Source of the DNA: Clostridia bacterium
GTDB lineage: Bacteria > Bacillota > Clostridia > Christensenellales > Borkfalkiaceae
Direction: 5' to 3'
Assembly: GCA_017465145.1 (NCBI GenBank)
Contig: JAFTWU010000016.1
Span: forward strand, 1 to 64,000
Length of the DNA: 64,000 nt
Below are positions 24,772 through 33,252 of this stretch, piece by piece (position 1 is the stretch's first letter; each line of letters begins with the position of its first letter). The position numbers and the translations under genes were made by a program. Under the pieces are notes generated by a model, which worked only from the letters and a program-made list of their open reading frames with translations, had not been told where the DNA came from and did not search any database.

Positions 24772-27051
24772 TTAAGCCACGCGCTTAAACACTCTAACCG
24801 CAAGTGCGGTCATATCGTCGTTGCGCGCGCCACCGCTTAAAGATAGTGCCTTTTTCAAAATATCGTCAGCAAGTGTTTGCGGGTTTTTAGCGGGCACAGT
24901 TCTTAAATAATCTATAATATCGCCAGAACTTCCAAAAGCATCTGAAATTCCGTCGGTAACTAGCAACACCATATCTCCGTCTTCTAATTTAGTCGTGCAA
25001 ACGGCGGGTTTAAGTTCATCTAAAATGCCAAGGGGCAAAGAGTTTCCTTCGACTATTTTTATGCCGTTTTCGTTAATGATAAAGCCGTAAGGCGCACCGT
25101 ATTTAATAAAATCGGCAGAACAATCTTTAAGGTCGATAACTCCTATATCTAGGGCGGTAAAACTATCTTCGGTGTTTACGGCAAGCAACTTGTTAACCGT
25201 GTTTAATATAAGAGTGCTAGAAAGCCCCGCCTTATAAAAACTTTCTATTAAGGATAAAGAAGTTGATGCAACCGTTTCCGCTTTAACGCCACTACCCATA
25301 CCGTCGGATAGGGCAACTAGCAATTTATCGTTGCCAATTTTAGTAACTGAGTGAGTATCCCCACTAATTTGAGAACCGTCTTTTTTCACTTTAGCAAGCC
25401 CAAATACTGCGCTATAATCTAGCGCTTGTTTCAAATGAATATAAAATTTATCCTGACTAATTGTAACTCTTTCACTAATAGTCATAGGGAAAGATAGGGT
25501 AGAACTTATAGTTCTTTCTAAAAGTTCTAGCGGAAGTTCTTTTGCCGTTAAAATTATTCCCACCGATAAACTTTCGTTTTCACCGTAGATTAAAAGTTCG
25601 CTTACGGGGAAACCCTTTTTTAATAGATTTTCACTAACAATACGCTCTAATCTGCTGTGGTATTTAAGTAGCGCGCCCGATTCTAACGCTAAGGAACGCA
25701 AAACTTCGGCAATGCCACTTGCTTCATCAGCAATCAACTGCCTGCCCACCGATAAGTTTTTGTTTTGCATTAAATAATTGCGGTATTCAGCAAGCAGTTT
25801 ATTAAGTCCGTATATTATTTCATTTGGGTGTATGCAAATTTCACCAAGTTCTTTTGGCAAATCAATTAAACTTAACTTTCCCTTTGCAAAACCAATATCT
25901 ATCATTTTATTAATGCCAACCGCCACACTCTCTTGTTTTAGTTTGCATTTTTCTTTGTTGTTACAGTTATGGCACGCGGAATTTTTAACGTTTTTTTCCA
26001 TAATAATTTTGGCTTTATCTTCCGTTAAAGTATTTTTTTTGAAAGCGTTAAACGCGCTTGCCATTTCAGTAAAAACCCCGGATAAATCGTAAAGTTTATT
26101 TGCAAGCATAACGCGGTTTCTGTTAATCGATTGACGGGATAGTTGCTTTTCGCGGAAGGTATAAAGTTTTTCTTTTAACCTTTTTATAGGCTTTGTAGGT
26201 ATCAAACAAAAAATCACAACACCGCAAAAAATAGGTAGTGCGGTAATTAAACTATATCCACCGTATATGCCGAAAACTAGTTCTAAAACAAAGTCTAAAA
26301 CGGCTATCGCTAAGGCGGAAACGTAGCGCGATAAGGGCATAAGACACTCTGCACAAATACCCCACGCCAAAAATATTGCAATATAGTTTATATCCCCGTA
26401 ATATAGGGCAAGGCTTATTCCAAGCGTTGCGGAAATTAGCGTTGTAATACCCGTGCGAAACAGGTAACAGCAAAGCAAAAGAATAAGCACCGAAACCCCT
26501 TTCCAAACTTCAGGTAGAATAAGATTACAAACGCCAAGTCCAAAAGCAACTACCGATATCGCAACAGCAGAATATTCTTCTTTTCCAAGTTTAATTTTAA
26601 GTCCCTTTTCACTTATAGTCTTTCCCGCAACGAAAAGTACAAGAGATAAAATAATAACCGTTACTGAAAGGAAAATTCGCTTTAAAAACGGCGTGTTTAT
26701 AGTGGTGTTTCCAAGCGCAACGTAACCGATAATTGTGGCAAAAGCAAACAAAATAAGTTCGTATTTTGGCTTAATCTTAAATCGTTTATAAATTAAAAAG
26801 GTTATAACGTTAACCCCAGCACCTATCCCCGCGGACGCTAAAAGTCCAAAAGAGCCCGTAACTAAAAAAGACGCCATAAATAAAATTGTGGTAATTATAG
26901 GCGATGCTCCAAGCCCTAAAGATGCAACTAGCGGGGCAAAGGAATAGGGATAAACTTCCCCTTCTAAATTATTAAAAACGGCAAAAACGAAGAATAAAAA
27001 GATATATCTTAAAACGCTTAAATAATCGTAATTTTTTCTTTTTAAAAGCAT
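24772..27051 (-). CDS. spoIIE: Stage II sporulation protein E, PP2C phosphatase
   Basis: 759 residues. The N-terminal third has about ten membrane helices. The central region includes a four-Cys cluster (CHNCNNKEKC). The C-terminal PP2C/SpoIIE phosphatase domain carries VALSDGMGSGVKAETVAS and LLVTDGISDAFG. In Bacillus SpoIIE dephosphorylates SpoIIAA at the asymmetric septum and thereby activates sigma-F in the forespore. Its presence is direct evidence for endospore capacity. The start at 27051 has a GGGGGC-type site. An upstream TATAAT (minus strand, 27087-27082) has no -35 at 17 bp, as is usual for Spo0A-dependent spoIIE promoters. Confidence 0.96.
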   Translation of the reverse strand: MLLKRKNYDYLSVLRYIFLFFVFAVFNNLEGEVYPYSFAPLVASLGLGASPIITTILFMASFLVTGSFGLLASAGIGAGVNVITFLIYKRFKIKPKYELILFAFATIIGYVALGNTTINTPFLKRIFLSVTVIILSLVLFVAGKTISEKGLKIKLGKEEYSAVAISVVAFGLGVCNLILPEVWKGVSVLILLLCCYLFRTGITTLISATLGISLALYYGDINYIAIFLAWGICAECLMPLSRYVSALAIAVLDFVLELVFGIYGGYSLITALPIFCGVVIFCLIPTKPIKRLKEKLYTFREKQLSRQSINRNRVMLANKLYDLSGVFTEMASAFNAFKKNTLTEDKAKIIMEKNVKNSACHNCNNKEKCKLKQESVAVGINKMIDIGFAKGKLSLIDLPKELGEICIHPNEIIYGLNKLLAEYRNYLMQNKNLSVGRQLIADEASGIAEVLRSLALESGALLKYHSRLERIVSENLLKKGFPVSELLIYGENESLSVGIILTAKELPLELLERTISSTLSFPMTISERVTISQDKFYIHLKQALDYSAVFGLAKVKKDGSQISGDTHSVTKIGNDKLLVALSDGMGSGVKAETVASTSLSLIESFYKAGLSSTLILNTVNKLLAVNTEDSFTALDIGVIDLKDCSADFIKYGAPYGFIINENGIKIVEGNSLPLGILDELKPAVCTTKLEDGDMVLLVTDGISDAFGSSGDIIDYLRTVPAKNPQTLADDILKKALSLSGGARNDDMTALAVRVFKRVA

Positions 27052-27198
27052 AAAATACGCCCCCGAAAGTTTATTAAAACGATTATATCTATAGCATAGC
27101 CAATTGTTTTGTACAAATTTGTAATAAAATAAATTAAATTGGTGTATATTACGTAATTTTACTTATATACTTTATAATTAAAACTTTTGTTAAACCCT

Positions 27199-27227
27199 TT
27201 GATTTTTTATCGCATATATAGTAAAAT
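27199..27227 (+). promoter_or_regulatory. Sigma-A promoter of ddh
   Basis: TTGATT (27199-27204), 17-base spacer, TAAAAT (27222-27227), 29 bases before the ddh ATG. Confidence 0.75.
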
Positions 27228-27256
27228 AATATCTAAGAAAGCATAGGCGGTGAATT

Positions 27257-28231
27257 ATGATAAAAGTTGGTATTGTTGGATACGGTAATTTAGGTAGGGG
27301 CGTTTGTATCGCCGTTGATAAAGCACCCGATTTAGAGTGTGTTGGCGTTTTTACCCGCAGAAATCCCGAAACGGTAAAACCCGTAACTAACGTTAAGGTG
27401 TATAAAGTAGAAGATCTTGAAAAATTCAAAGGTCAAATAGACGTATTGTTGCTTTGCGGTGGCTCTGCAACCGATTTGCCTAGCACAACTGCTGAATACC
27501 TTAAAGATTTCAACACCGTTGACTCTTTTGATACCCACGCTAAAATTCCCGAATATAAAGAAAAACTTGAAAAAGTTGCATTAGAAAACGGCACGCTTGG
27601 TGCTATCAGTATCGGTTGGGACCCCGGTCTATTTTCCATCGCGCGTATGCTTTTTGGTGCGGTATTGCCCGATGGAAACGACTATACTTTTTGGGGCAAG
27701 GGCGTTTCGCAAGGTCATAGCGACGCTATAAGGCGCATTGAAGGTGTTAAAAACGCTATTCAATATACCATACCTAAAGATGATGCCGTTAACGCAGTTC
27801 GTAATGGCTTAAATCCTACCTTAACAGCAAGGGATAAACACTTAAGAGAATGTTTCGTCGTTGCTTTAGACGGTGCGGATAAAGAAAAAATTGAAAATGA
27901 AATTAAATCTATGCCCAACTATTTTGCCGATTATGACACGATAGTTCACTTTATAAGTGAAGAAGAATTAAAGAAAAATCATAGCGCACTTGCTCACGGC
28001 GGATTTGTAATCAGGTCTGGTAATATGAGTGAAGATAACGGCGCTATCTTAGAACTTGGCTTAAAACTTGGCTCTAACCCAGAATTTACGGGTAGCGTTT
28101 TAACCGCATACGCAAGGGCTGTTGCAAAACTTAGTAAAGAAGGTAAAAAAGGTATTGTTACCGTGTTTGACGTGCCCTTAAAATATTTATCACCCAAATC
28201 ACCTGAAGAACTTATTAAAGGGCTATTATAA
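27257..28231 (+). CDS. ddh: meso-Diaminopimelate dehydrogenase
   Basis: 324 residues. The NADPH Rossmann motif is VGIVGYGNLGRG. The family signature regions SIGWDPGLFSIAR and YTFWGKGVSQGHSDAIRRIEG are present. The enzyme makes meso-diaminopimelate from tetrahydrodipicolinate, NADPH and ammonia in one step, supplying lysine and the peptidoglycan cross-link residue. This marks the dehydrogenase variant of the pathway. A GGCGG ribosome site precedes the ATG. The next gene starts 22 bases later, so both may share the ddh promoter. Confidence 0.95.
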   Translation: MIKVGIVGYGNLGRGVCIAVDKAPDLECVGVFTRRNPETVKPVTNVKVYKVEDLEKFKGQIDVLLLCGGSATDLPSTTAEYLKDFNTVDSFDTHAKIPEYKEKLEKVALENGTLGAISIGWDPGLFSIARMLFGAVLPDGNDYTFWGKGVSQGHSDAIRRIEGVKNAIQYTIPKDDAVNAVRNGLNPTLTARDKHLRECFVVALDGADKEKIENEIKSMPNYFADYDTIVHFISEEELKKNHSALAHGGFVIRSGNMSEDNGAILELGLKLGSNPEFTGSVLTAYARAVAKLSKEGKKGIVTVFDVPLKYLSPKSPEELIKGLL

Positions 28232-28253
28232 TTTTATTTTAGGGTGAAAATAG

Positions 28254-29372
28254 ATGGCGAAAAGAAGTTACAATAAAAAAGTGGCAAAGCAAACGGCTAA
28301 AGCGATAAGGCGCGCACCTAAATGGGTGGTCGTTCTTGCTATTATATTAGTTATTGCAATTGCAGGCGGTTACTTTGTTTACGATAGATATTTTAAGAAA
28401 AAACAAGATGCCGTTGGCGAACTATCCTTTCACTTTTTAATGCTTGGAAACGGCAGTTCGGGTGATAGTATTTATATTAAAGCGGGCGAAAACGATATTT
28501 TAATCGACGCGGGCTCTACTAAGGCATCTGCTCAAACTATCATTGAATACGTTGACGAGTACGTTGAAGATAATAAACTAGAATACGTTATAGCAACCCA
28601 CCAAGATGAAGACCATATTGCAGGTTTTATAGGGCTTTCTAATAAAGAAGGTATTTTCGATCATTATAAAGTTGATACCATAATAGATTTTCCTAAGTAT
28701 AATCCAAAGCAAAACAGTACGGAAATAACGGCACTCTTGCAAGAGTATTTTGACGTTCGTCAACAAGAAATAAACGATGGCGCAACTTGGTATACCGCAC
28801 TACAATGTTATAATGAAGAAAATGGTGCAAAGCGCGTTTACAACCTTGCCGAAAGCGTAAACATGGAAATTCTATACAACTATTATTACGACCACGCTCA
28901 CGGCGACCAAAACAACTATTCGGTATGTGTTCAGTTCACTCACGGTGAAGAAAAATTCTTGTTTACGGGCGACCTTGAAGAAGCGGGGGAAAGTAAACTT
29001 GTAGAATATAATTCACTTTCTAAAGTTCAGTTGTTTAAGGCGGGACATCACGGTTCGGCAACGTCTTCAAACACCGTTCTTTTAGACGTTATAGACCCTG
29101 AAATTTGCGTTGTTTCTTGTGCGATAGGCGATAAACACGACTTTCCAAGGCAAGAATTTATAAATAGAATTTTTGCCTACACCTTAAACGTATACGTTAC
29201 CACTATGGCTAACGATGAATATACTAACGGCGCGGATTTTATTGCTATGAACGGAAATATCGTTGTTACGTCTTCTGCTGAAAACGGAATAACCGTAAGT
29301 TGTTCTAACAATAGCACCTTGCTTAAAGATACGCTTTGGTTTAGTGAAAACCGTGTAATGCCAACCGTATAA
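28254..29372 (+). CDS. Membrane-anchored ComEC-like metallo-beta-lactamase-fold hydrolase
   Basis: 372 residues. A basic N-terminus of about 24 residues and one membrane helix (about 25-43) precede a metallo-beta-lactamase domain with THQDEDHIAG (HxDxDH metal motif), FTGDLEEAGE and KAGHHGSATS. The domain resembles the hydrolase part of ComEC/Rec2 and related late-competence proteins. The positive N-terminus predicts the domain lies outside the membrane. The substrate may be nucleic acid or another phosphodiester; this is inferred from the family. A perfect 12-bp direct repeat (AACGGCAAACGC at 29372-29383 and 29396-29407) follows the gene. Confidence 0.85.
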   Translation: MAKRSYNKKVAKQTAKAIRRAPKWVVVLAIILVIAIAGGYFVYDRYFKKKQDAVGELSFHFLMLGNGSSGDSIYIKAGENDILIDAGSTKASAQTIIEYVDEYVEDNKLEYVIATHQDEDHIAGFIGLSNKEGIFDHYKVDTIIDFPKYNPKQNSTEITALLQEYFDVRQQEINDGATWYTALQCYNEENGAKRVYNLAESVNMEILYNYYYDHAHGDQNNYSVCVQFTHGEEKFLFTGDLEEAGESKLVEYNSLSKVQLFKAGHHGSATSSNTVLLDVIDPEICVVSCAIGDKHDFPRQEFINRIFAYTLNVYVTTMANDEYTNGADFIAMNGNIVVTSSAENGITVSCSNNSTLLKDTLWFSENRVMPTV

Positions 29373-29453
29373 ACGGCAAACGCGTATTGAACGCGAACGG
29401 CAAACGCTTAATAGCCACTTTCCATACGAAAAATAACAAAAAAATAAAAGTAT

Positions 29454-29504
29454 AAATCTCTTCGTTTTACGGATAATAAGTTTGCTTATAAAACGAGGAG
29501 ATTT
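29454..29504 (+). promoter_or_regulatory. Hairpin sequestering the spoVT ribosome-binding site
   Basis: Bases 29454-29469 pair with 29489-29504 over 16 bp with a single G-U pair and a 19-base loop. The right arm contains the whole GAGGAG Shine-Dalgarno (29495-29500), and a T run joins the stem to the spoVT ATG at 29508. The structure could block translation or act as a terminator overlapping the ribosome site. Confidence 0.75.
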
Positions 29505-29507
29505 TTT

Positions 29508-30053
29508 ATGCAAGAAATTGGCATTGTAAGAAGAATAGACGAACTTGGCAGGGTAGTAATCCCCAAAGAAATTAGAAAAACACTTAGAATTCGCGAAGGT
29601 GACCCACTTGAAATATACACTAATAAAGAAGAACTTGTCTTTCGTAAATATTCGCCCATAGCAACGCTTAGCGATTCTCTTAAAACGGTTGCAGACGCGC
29701 TAGAAGAAATGTTAGGTAAACCGTGTTATATCACCGATACCGATAGTGTTTTATACTCATCGGGCGGTAAGACTAGGGCGTGCGTTGGGAAAAAACTGAG
29801 CCAAGAAGCCCAGCAAACAATCATTGATAGAAAAAGCGTAATCGCGTGCAAAATGAAAGGGACTAGCCCTATAAAACTTTGTTCGTGTGAAGAATTTAAC
29901 GTGGAAAATCAAATTTTCGTGCCGATAATTTCCGCGGGGGACTGTTACGGTGCGGTAGTCGTTTGCGATAAAGATAAAAACGCTTGTTTTACTTCTTACG
30001 ATGAAAAACTTGTTCAAATGGGCGCGATTTTTTTAGCAAAACACTTTGAATGA
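29508..30053 (+). CDS. spoVT: Stage V sporulation protein T (AbrB-type regulator)
   Basis: 181 residues, close to B. subtilis SpoVT (178). The N-terminal AbrB swapped-hairpin DNA-binding domain is GIVRRIDELGRVVIPKEIRKT-like (residues 4-24). A linker and a C-terminal GAF-like domain (about 55-178) follow. In Bacillus SpoVT tunes sigma-G genes in the forespore. The start codon is certain, but its GAGGAG site lies inside a 16-bp hairpin (29454-29504), implying post-transcriptional control. No promoter of its own is convincing. Confidence 0.93.
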   Translation: MQEIGIVRRIDELGRVVIPKEIRKTLRIREGDPLEIYTNKEELVFRKYSPIATLSDSLKTVADALEEMLGKPCYITDTDSVLYSSGGKTRACVGKKLSQEAQQTIIDRKSVIACKMKGTSPIKLCSCEEFNVENQIFVPIISAGDCYGAVVVCDKDKNACFTSYDEKLVQMGAIFLAKHFE

Positions 30054-30133
30054 GTCGGGTAGTCTAAAGAATAAACAAGACAAATAATAAAAGGTGCAAA
30101 TATGTAAATATTATCATAAGCGCACCTATACAT

Positions 30134-31519
30134 ATGCGCAAAAGAAGTAAACTTTGGTCGGGCTCAATAGTGCTTGCAATGGGCACGTTTATAGCAAAAA
30201 TTTTGGGTATGTTTTATCGCATACCATTAACTAATATGCTAGGGTGTTATGGGCTTGGAATATATCAAATGATATTCCCCGTATATACCGTGCTACTAGA
30301 TTTTTCAGGTGCGGGTGTGCCTAGCGCGTTGTCAAGGTTAATTTCCGCTTTTTCTAAAGAAGAAAGATATATAAAAGCGGGGGAATATTTACGCGCAAGT
30401 ATACGCCTTTTGGTAATTCTAGGCTTACTTGGAACGTTAGTTATGGCGTTCGCATCAAAAGGTTTTGCTATAGCGCAAGGGGATACTAACGCCACGCTAG
30501 GTTACGTTTTTTTGTCGCCCGCGGTAGTATTAGTATGTTTAATTTCTTGCTTGCGCGGTTACTTTCAAGGACAAATGAATATGGTGCCAACGGCAATATC
30601 ACAAGTGGTAGAACAAGTGGTAAAACTTGCCTTTGGTTTACTTTTCGTTTACCTTCTTTTGCCAGACGTAAAAAAGGCGGTGGCGGGCGCAGCTTTTGCC
30701 ATTACCGTTTCAGAATTTTCCGCTCTTATCCAACTTTTTATAACGTATAAACTTGACAAGAAAAAACGCGCTAACTTTTTAGCAAAAGAAAACGCTATTA
30801 CGGAAAGAAAAGAGATAACGCCTTTTAATCTATTAGCAAAAAACATAGTAAAAAACACCGTTCCTATAACGCTTACGGGTGTTTTAATACCTATCGCGCA
30901 CGTTATTGATAGTTTGCTTGTGGTAAACCTAATTTCAGTTTATAGGGCAGACGCTACCGTGCTTTTTGGTATATCTAGCGGTGTAGTTTGTACAATAATC
31001 AATTTACCCGTTGCATTATGCTACGGCGTTGCTACAACTAGTATTCCCGAGGTGTCTTCACTAAAAAGTAACCAAGCGCAAAACGAAACGGCAAAAAAAG
31101 CCGTTTTAATTACTATAGCCGTATCTTTTGCATTTACTATAGCAACATTTTTCGGTGCAGAACTTATTATAAAAATTCTATTCCGTAATCTATCGGTGCA
31201 AGAAAAACAAACGGCAATATCATTACTAAAATTAACTTCCCCAACAATATTATTACTATCTATCGTGCAAACGACAAACGGTATATTAATAGGTAAAGGC
31301 AGGTTATACTTGCCCGTGTTCACTCTTGGCGGGGGCATAGTGCTTAAAACGATTATATCTTTTTTAACGCTGTCTAATCCGTCTATAAACATTTATGGTA
31401 GCGCAATTGCGCTAATTGCTTGCTATTTTGCCGTCGGTTTGGTAAACTTAATATTGATATTTACCTTAAAGGCGAAAGATGGAAATAAAAAGATTAACCG
31501 TGGGCAATGCCACGCTTGA
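30134..31519 (+). CDS. spoVB: SpoVB-like polysaccharide transporter (MOP/MATE flippase fold)
   Basis: 461 residues with about 12-14 membrane helices. The N-terminus SGSIVLAMGTFIAKILGMFYRIPL matches SpoVB and related PST-type flippases that move lipid-linked cell-wall or cortex precursors. The alignment supports the ATG at 30134, but no Shine-Dalgarno precedes it. Instead a good AAAGG site leads to an ATG-TAA start-stop pair at 30102-30107, and a 6-bp stem (30092-30097 with 30122-30127) encloses it. Its last 41 bases overlap dus in another frame. Confidence 0.88.
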   Translation: MRKRSKLWSGSIVLAMGTFIAKILGMFYRIPLTNMLGCYGLGIYQMIFPVYTVLLDFSGAGVPSALSRLISAFSKEERYIKAGEYLRASIRLLVILGLLGTLVMAFASKGFAIAQGDTNATLGYVFLSPAVVLVCLISCLRGYFQGQMNMVPTAISQVVEQVVKLAFGLLFVYLLLPDVKKAVAGAAFAITVSEFSALIQLFITYKLDKKKRANFLAKENAITERKEITPFNLLAKNIVKNTVPITLTGVLIPIAHVIDSLLVVNLISVYRADATVLFGISSGVVCTIINLPVALCYGVATTSIPEVSSLKSNQAQNETAKKAVLITIAVSFAFTIATFFGAELIIKILFRNLSVQEKQTAISLLKLTSPTILLLSIVQTTNGILIGKGRLYLPVFTLGGGIVLKTIISFLTLSNPSINIYGSAIALIACYFAVGLVNLILIFTLKAKDGNKKINRGQCHA

Positions 31520-32429
31520 TAGCAACATATTTTTAGCACCTATTGCGGGGTATACCGATTATGCCTTCCGCAAGGCTACCTATACCTTCGGCTACGGCTT
31601 AAGTTTTACCGAACTTGTCAGCGCCAAAGGTCTTTTTTTTGGCGGTAACAACTCTGCCGAACTATTAAAAGCAGACGACTATGAAAGAACTTCCGCTCAA
31701 CTTTTTGGGGCAGACCCTTTCTATATGCGCACGGCTTGTGAAAGCGACTATCTAAAGCCCTATAAATTCGTTGATATAAATATGGGGTGTCCCGTGCCAA
31801 AGGTATACAAAAACGGCGAAGGTAGTGCTTTGCTTAACGATATAAAGAAAGCCGAACTCATTATTAAAGAATGTGTAAAAAGCGGTAAAATCATAACGGT
31901 TAAAATCCGTAAGGGGCTAAAAGCGGGCGACGATATCGCAACTGATTTTGCTAAAATGGCGGAAAACGCGGGGGCAAGTTTAATTACTATCCACGCCCGC
32001 GTTCGTGAAGATTACTATTCGGGCGACCCCGATTACGATTGTATAAAACGCGCAAAACAATCGGTAAAAATTCCCGTAATTGCAAACGGCGGGATTTTTA
32101 CGGTAGAAGACGCCGATAAAATGATAAACGAAACGGGTGCTGACGGAGTTATGCTTGCCCGTGGCGCAATATCAAATCCCTTTTTAGTTTGTGAACTTCT
32201 TAAAAAAGACAACCCCACCGATATTAAGTCGTTTATAATAAATCACTTTAATTTAATGATAGAAAGCCTTGGCACAAATCGTGCCGTAGCGGAATTTAGA
32301 AAATTCGTTCCATATTATTTTAAGGGCAAAGACAACGCTAAAGCGGTAAAACTTGCTGTCAATAGTGCTAGCGAGCCTATCCAAGTTTTAACAGCCCTAA
32401 ACGAATATTTTTCCTGTGAAAATTTTTAA
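31479..32429 (+). CDS. dus: tRNA-dihydrouridine synthase
   Basis: 316 residues. The FMN-binding TIM barrel starts IFLAPIAGYTDYAFR. The active-site loop DINMGCPVPKVYKNGEGSALL contains the catalytic Cys; later regions are ITIHARVRED and IPVIANGGI..EDA. The enzyme reduces specific uridines of tRNA to dihydrouridine using NADPH and FMN. It begins inside the end of spoVB (41-base overlap) with an AAAGGCG site, so the two are translationally linked. The C-terminal helical domain is short. Confidence 0.95.
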   Translation: MEIKRLTVGNATLDSNIFLAPIAGYTDYAFRKATYTFGYGLSFTELVSAKGLFFGGNNSAELLKADDYERTSAQLFGADPFYMRTACESDYLKPYKFVDINMGCPVPKVYKNGEGSALLNDIKKAELIIKECVKSGKIITVKIRKGLKAGDDIATDFAKMAENAGASLITIHARVREDYYSGDPDYDCIKRAKQSVKIPVIANGGIFTVEDADKMINETGADGVMLARGAISNPFLVCELLKKDNPTDIKSFIINHFNLMIESLGTNRAVAEFRKFVPYYFKGKDNAKAVKLAVNSASEPIQVLTALNEYFSCENF

Positions 32430-32457
32430 TTTGCGCTATAAAATAACGGCAAAAACT

Positions 32458-32487
32458 TTAACAAAAAGCCCCCTTAATTAATACAAT
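32458..32487 (+). promoter_or_regulatory. Sigma-A promoter of the nitrilase-like gene
   Basis: TTAACA (32458-32463), 18-base spacer, TACAAT (32482-32487). Confidence 0.6.
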
Positions 32488-32513
32488 GAAATGTATATAA
32501 AAAGGGGTACTAA

Positions 32514-33194
32514 ATGAAAATCTGTTACGTAACTACTTCATCACTTAACGGCGTTTGGCACGAAAGACTTGCAGAAGTTAGCGGGCACGATTTAATCGTA
32601 TTCGGCTTTAACGGTCTTGGGCTTGTAAGTTATAAAAAAGAACTAGACGGCGAAACGGAATATTTCCAAGACGTAGCAAAACTATCAAAACAGTTAAATT
32701 GCACAATAATTTGCGGTTGCGATACAGATACTTACGGTCTTTTTCGCCACTCTTCCGTGATAGCGGATAGGGGAAAGATTTTGGGTGTAACCGATATGGC
32801 GCACGCGATAGACGATAGCGAATTCGTTGCGGGCGGAACTTTTCGCGTTTACGATACTAGCGCAGGTAAAATAGGAATAATCGTTGCAGAAGATTTGTAT
32901 TTTCCCGAAAGTGCAAGGGTGCTTGCTCTTTGCGATGCCGATATAATAATTTCCGTATTTAAAAAAATTGACGGCAATATGCCTATAGTTATGCTCCGTG
33001 CAGGCGCGTTTTGTAACGGCGTAGCTATGGGGCTTTGCGCTAAAAGTTATTGTGCCGTTGCCGATATCCGCGGAAACGTTACTAAGGCAAGCAGTAGCGA
33101 TATAGTAAGCACGGAAATTAAAATTGAAAAAGATTACCATTTAATAAGTTCGCGTAGGCGTGGGCTATATCGCGATTTTAACGCGGGGTATTAA
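32514..33194 (+). CDS. Nitrilase-superfamily protein lacking the catalytic triad
   Basis: 226 residues with the alpha-beta-beta-alpha layout of carbon-nitrogen hydrolases: DLIVF near residue 30, FRHSSVIADRGKILG, GKIGIIVAEDLYFPESARVLAL, and a C-terminal CAKSYCAVADIRGNV. Each catalytic position is replaced. Glu of FPE is Phe32, Lys of YRKxHL is Met95, and Cys of ICYD is Ala125. It is therefore probably a pseudoenzyme with a binding or regulatory role, or a very divergent family. An AAAGGGG site precedes the ATG. It lies between two tRNA-modification genes (dus, trmL). Confidence 0.75.
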   Translation: MKICYVTTSSLNGVWHERLAEVSGHDLIVFGFNGLGLVSYKKELDGETEYFQDVAKLSKQLNCTIICGCDTDTYGLFRHSSVIADRGKILGVTDMAHAIDDSEFVAGGTFRVYDTSAGKIGIIVAEDLYFPESARVLALCDADIIISVFKKIDGNMPIVMLRAGAFCNGVAMGLCAKSYCAVADIRGNVTKASSSDIVSTEIKIEKDYHLISSRRRGLYRDFNAGY

Positions 33195-33252
33195 AGAAAT
33201 TATAACGCTATTATGCTAACGAATAAATTTTATAAAAGAAAAGGAGCGAAAT

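Noticed and set aside
29415-29455. Sigma-G-type promoter for spoVT (CATACGA)
   Set aside because: No GMATR-like -35 element at the required distance.
30105-30135. Sigma-E-type promoter for spoVB (AATATT-N14-TATACATA)
   Set aside because: The -10 would overlap the start codon supported by homology.
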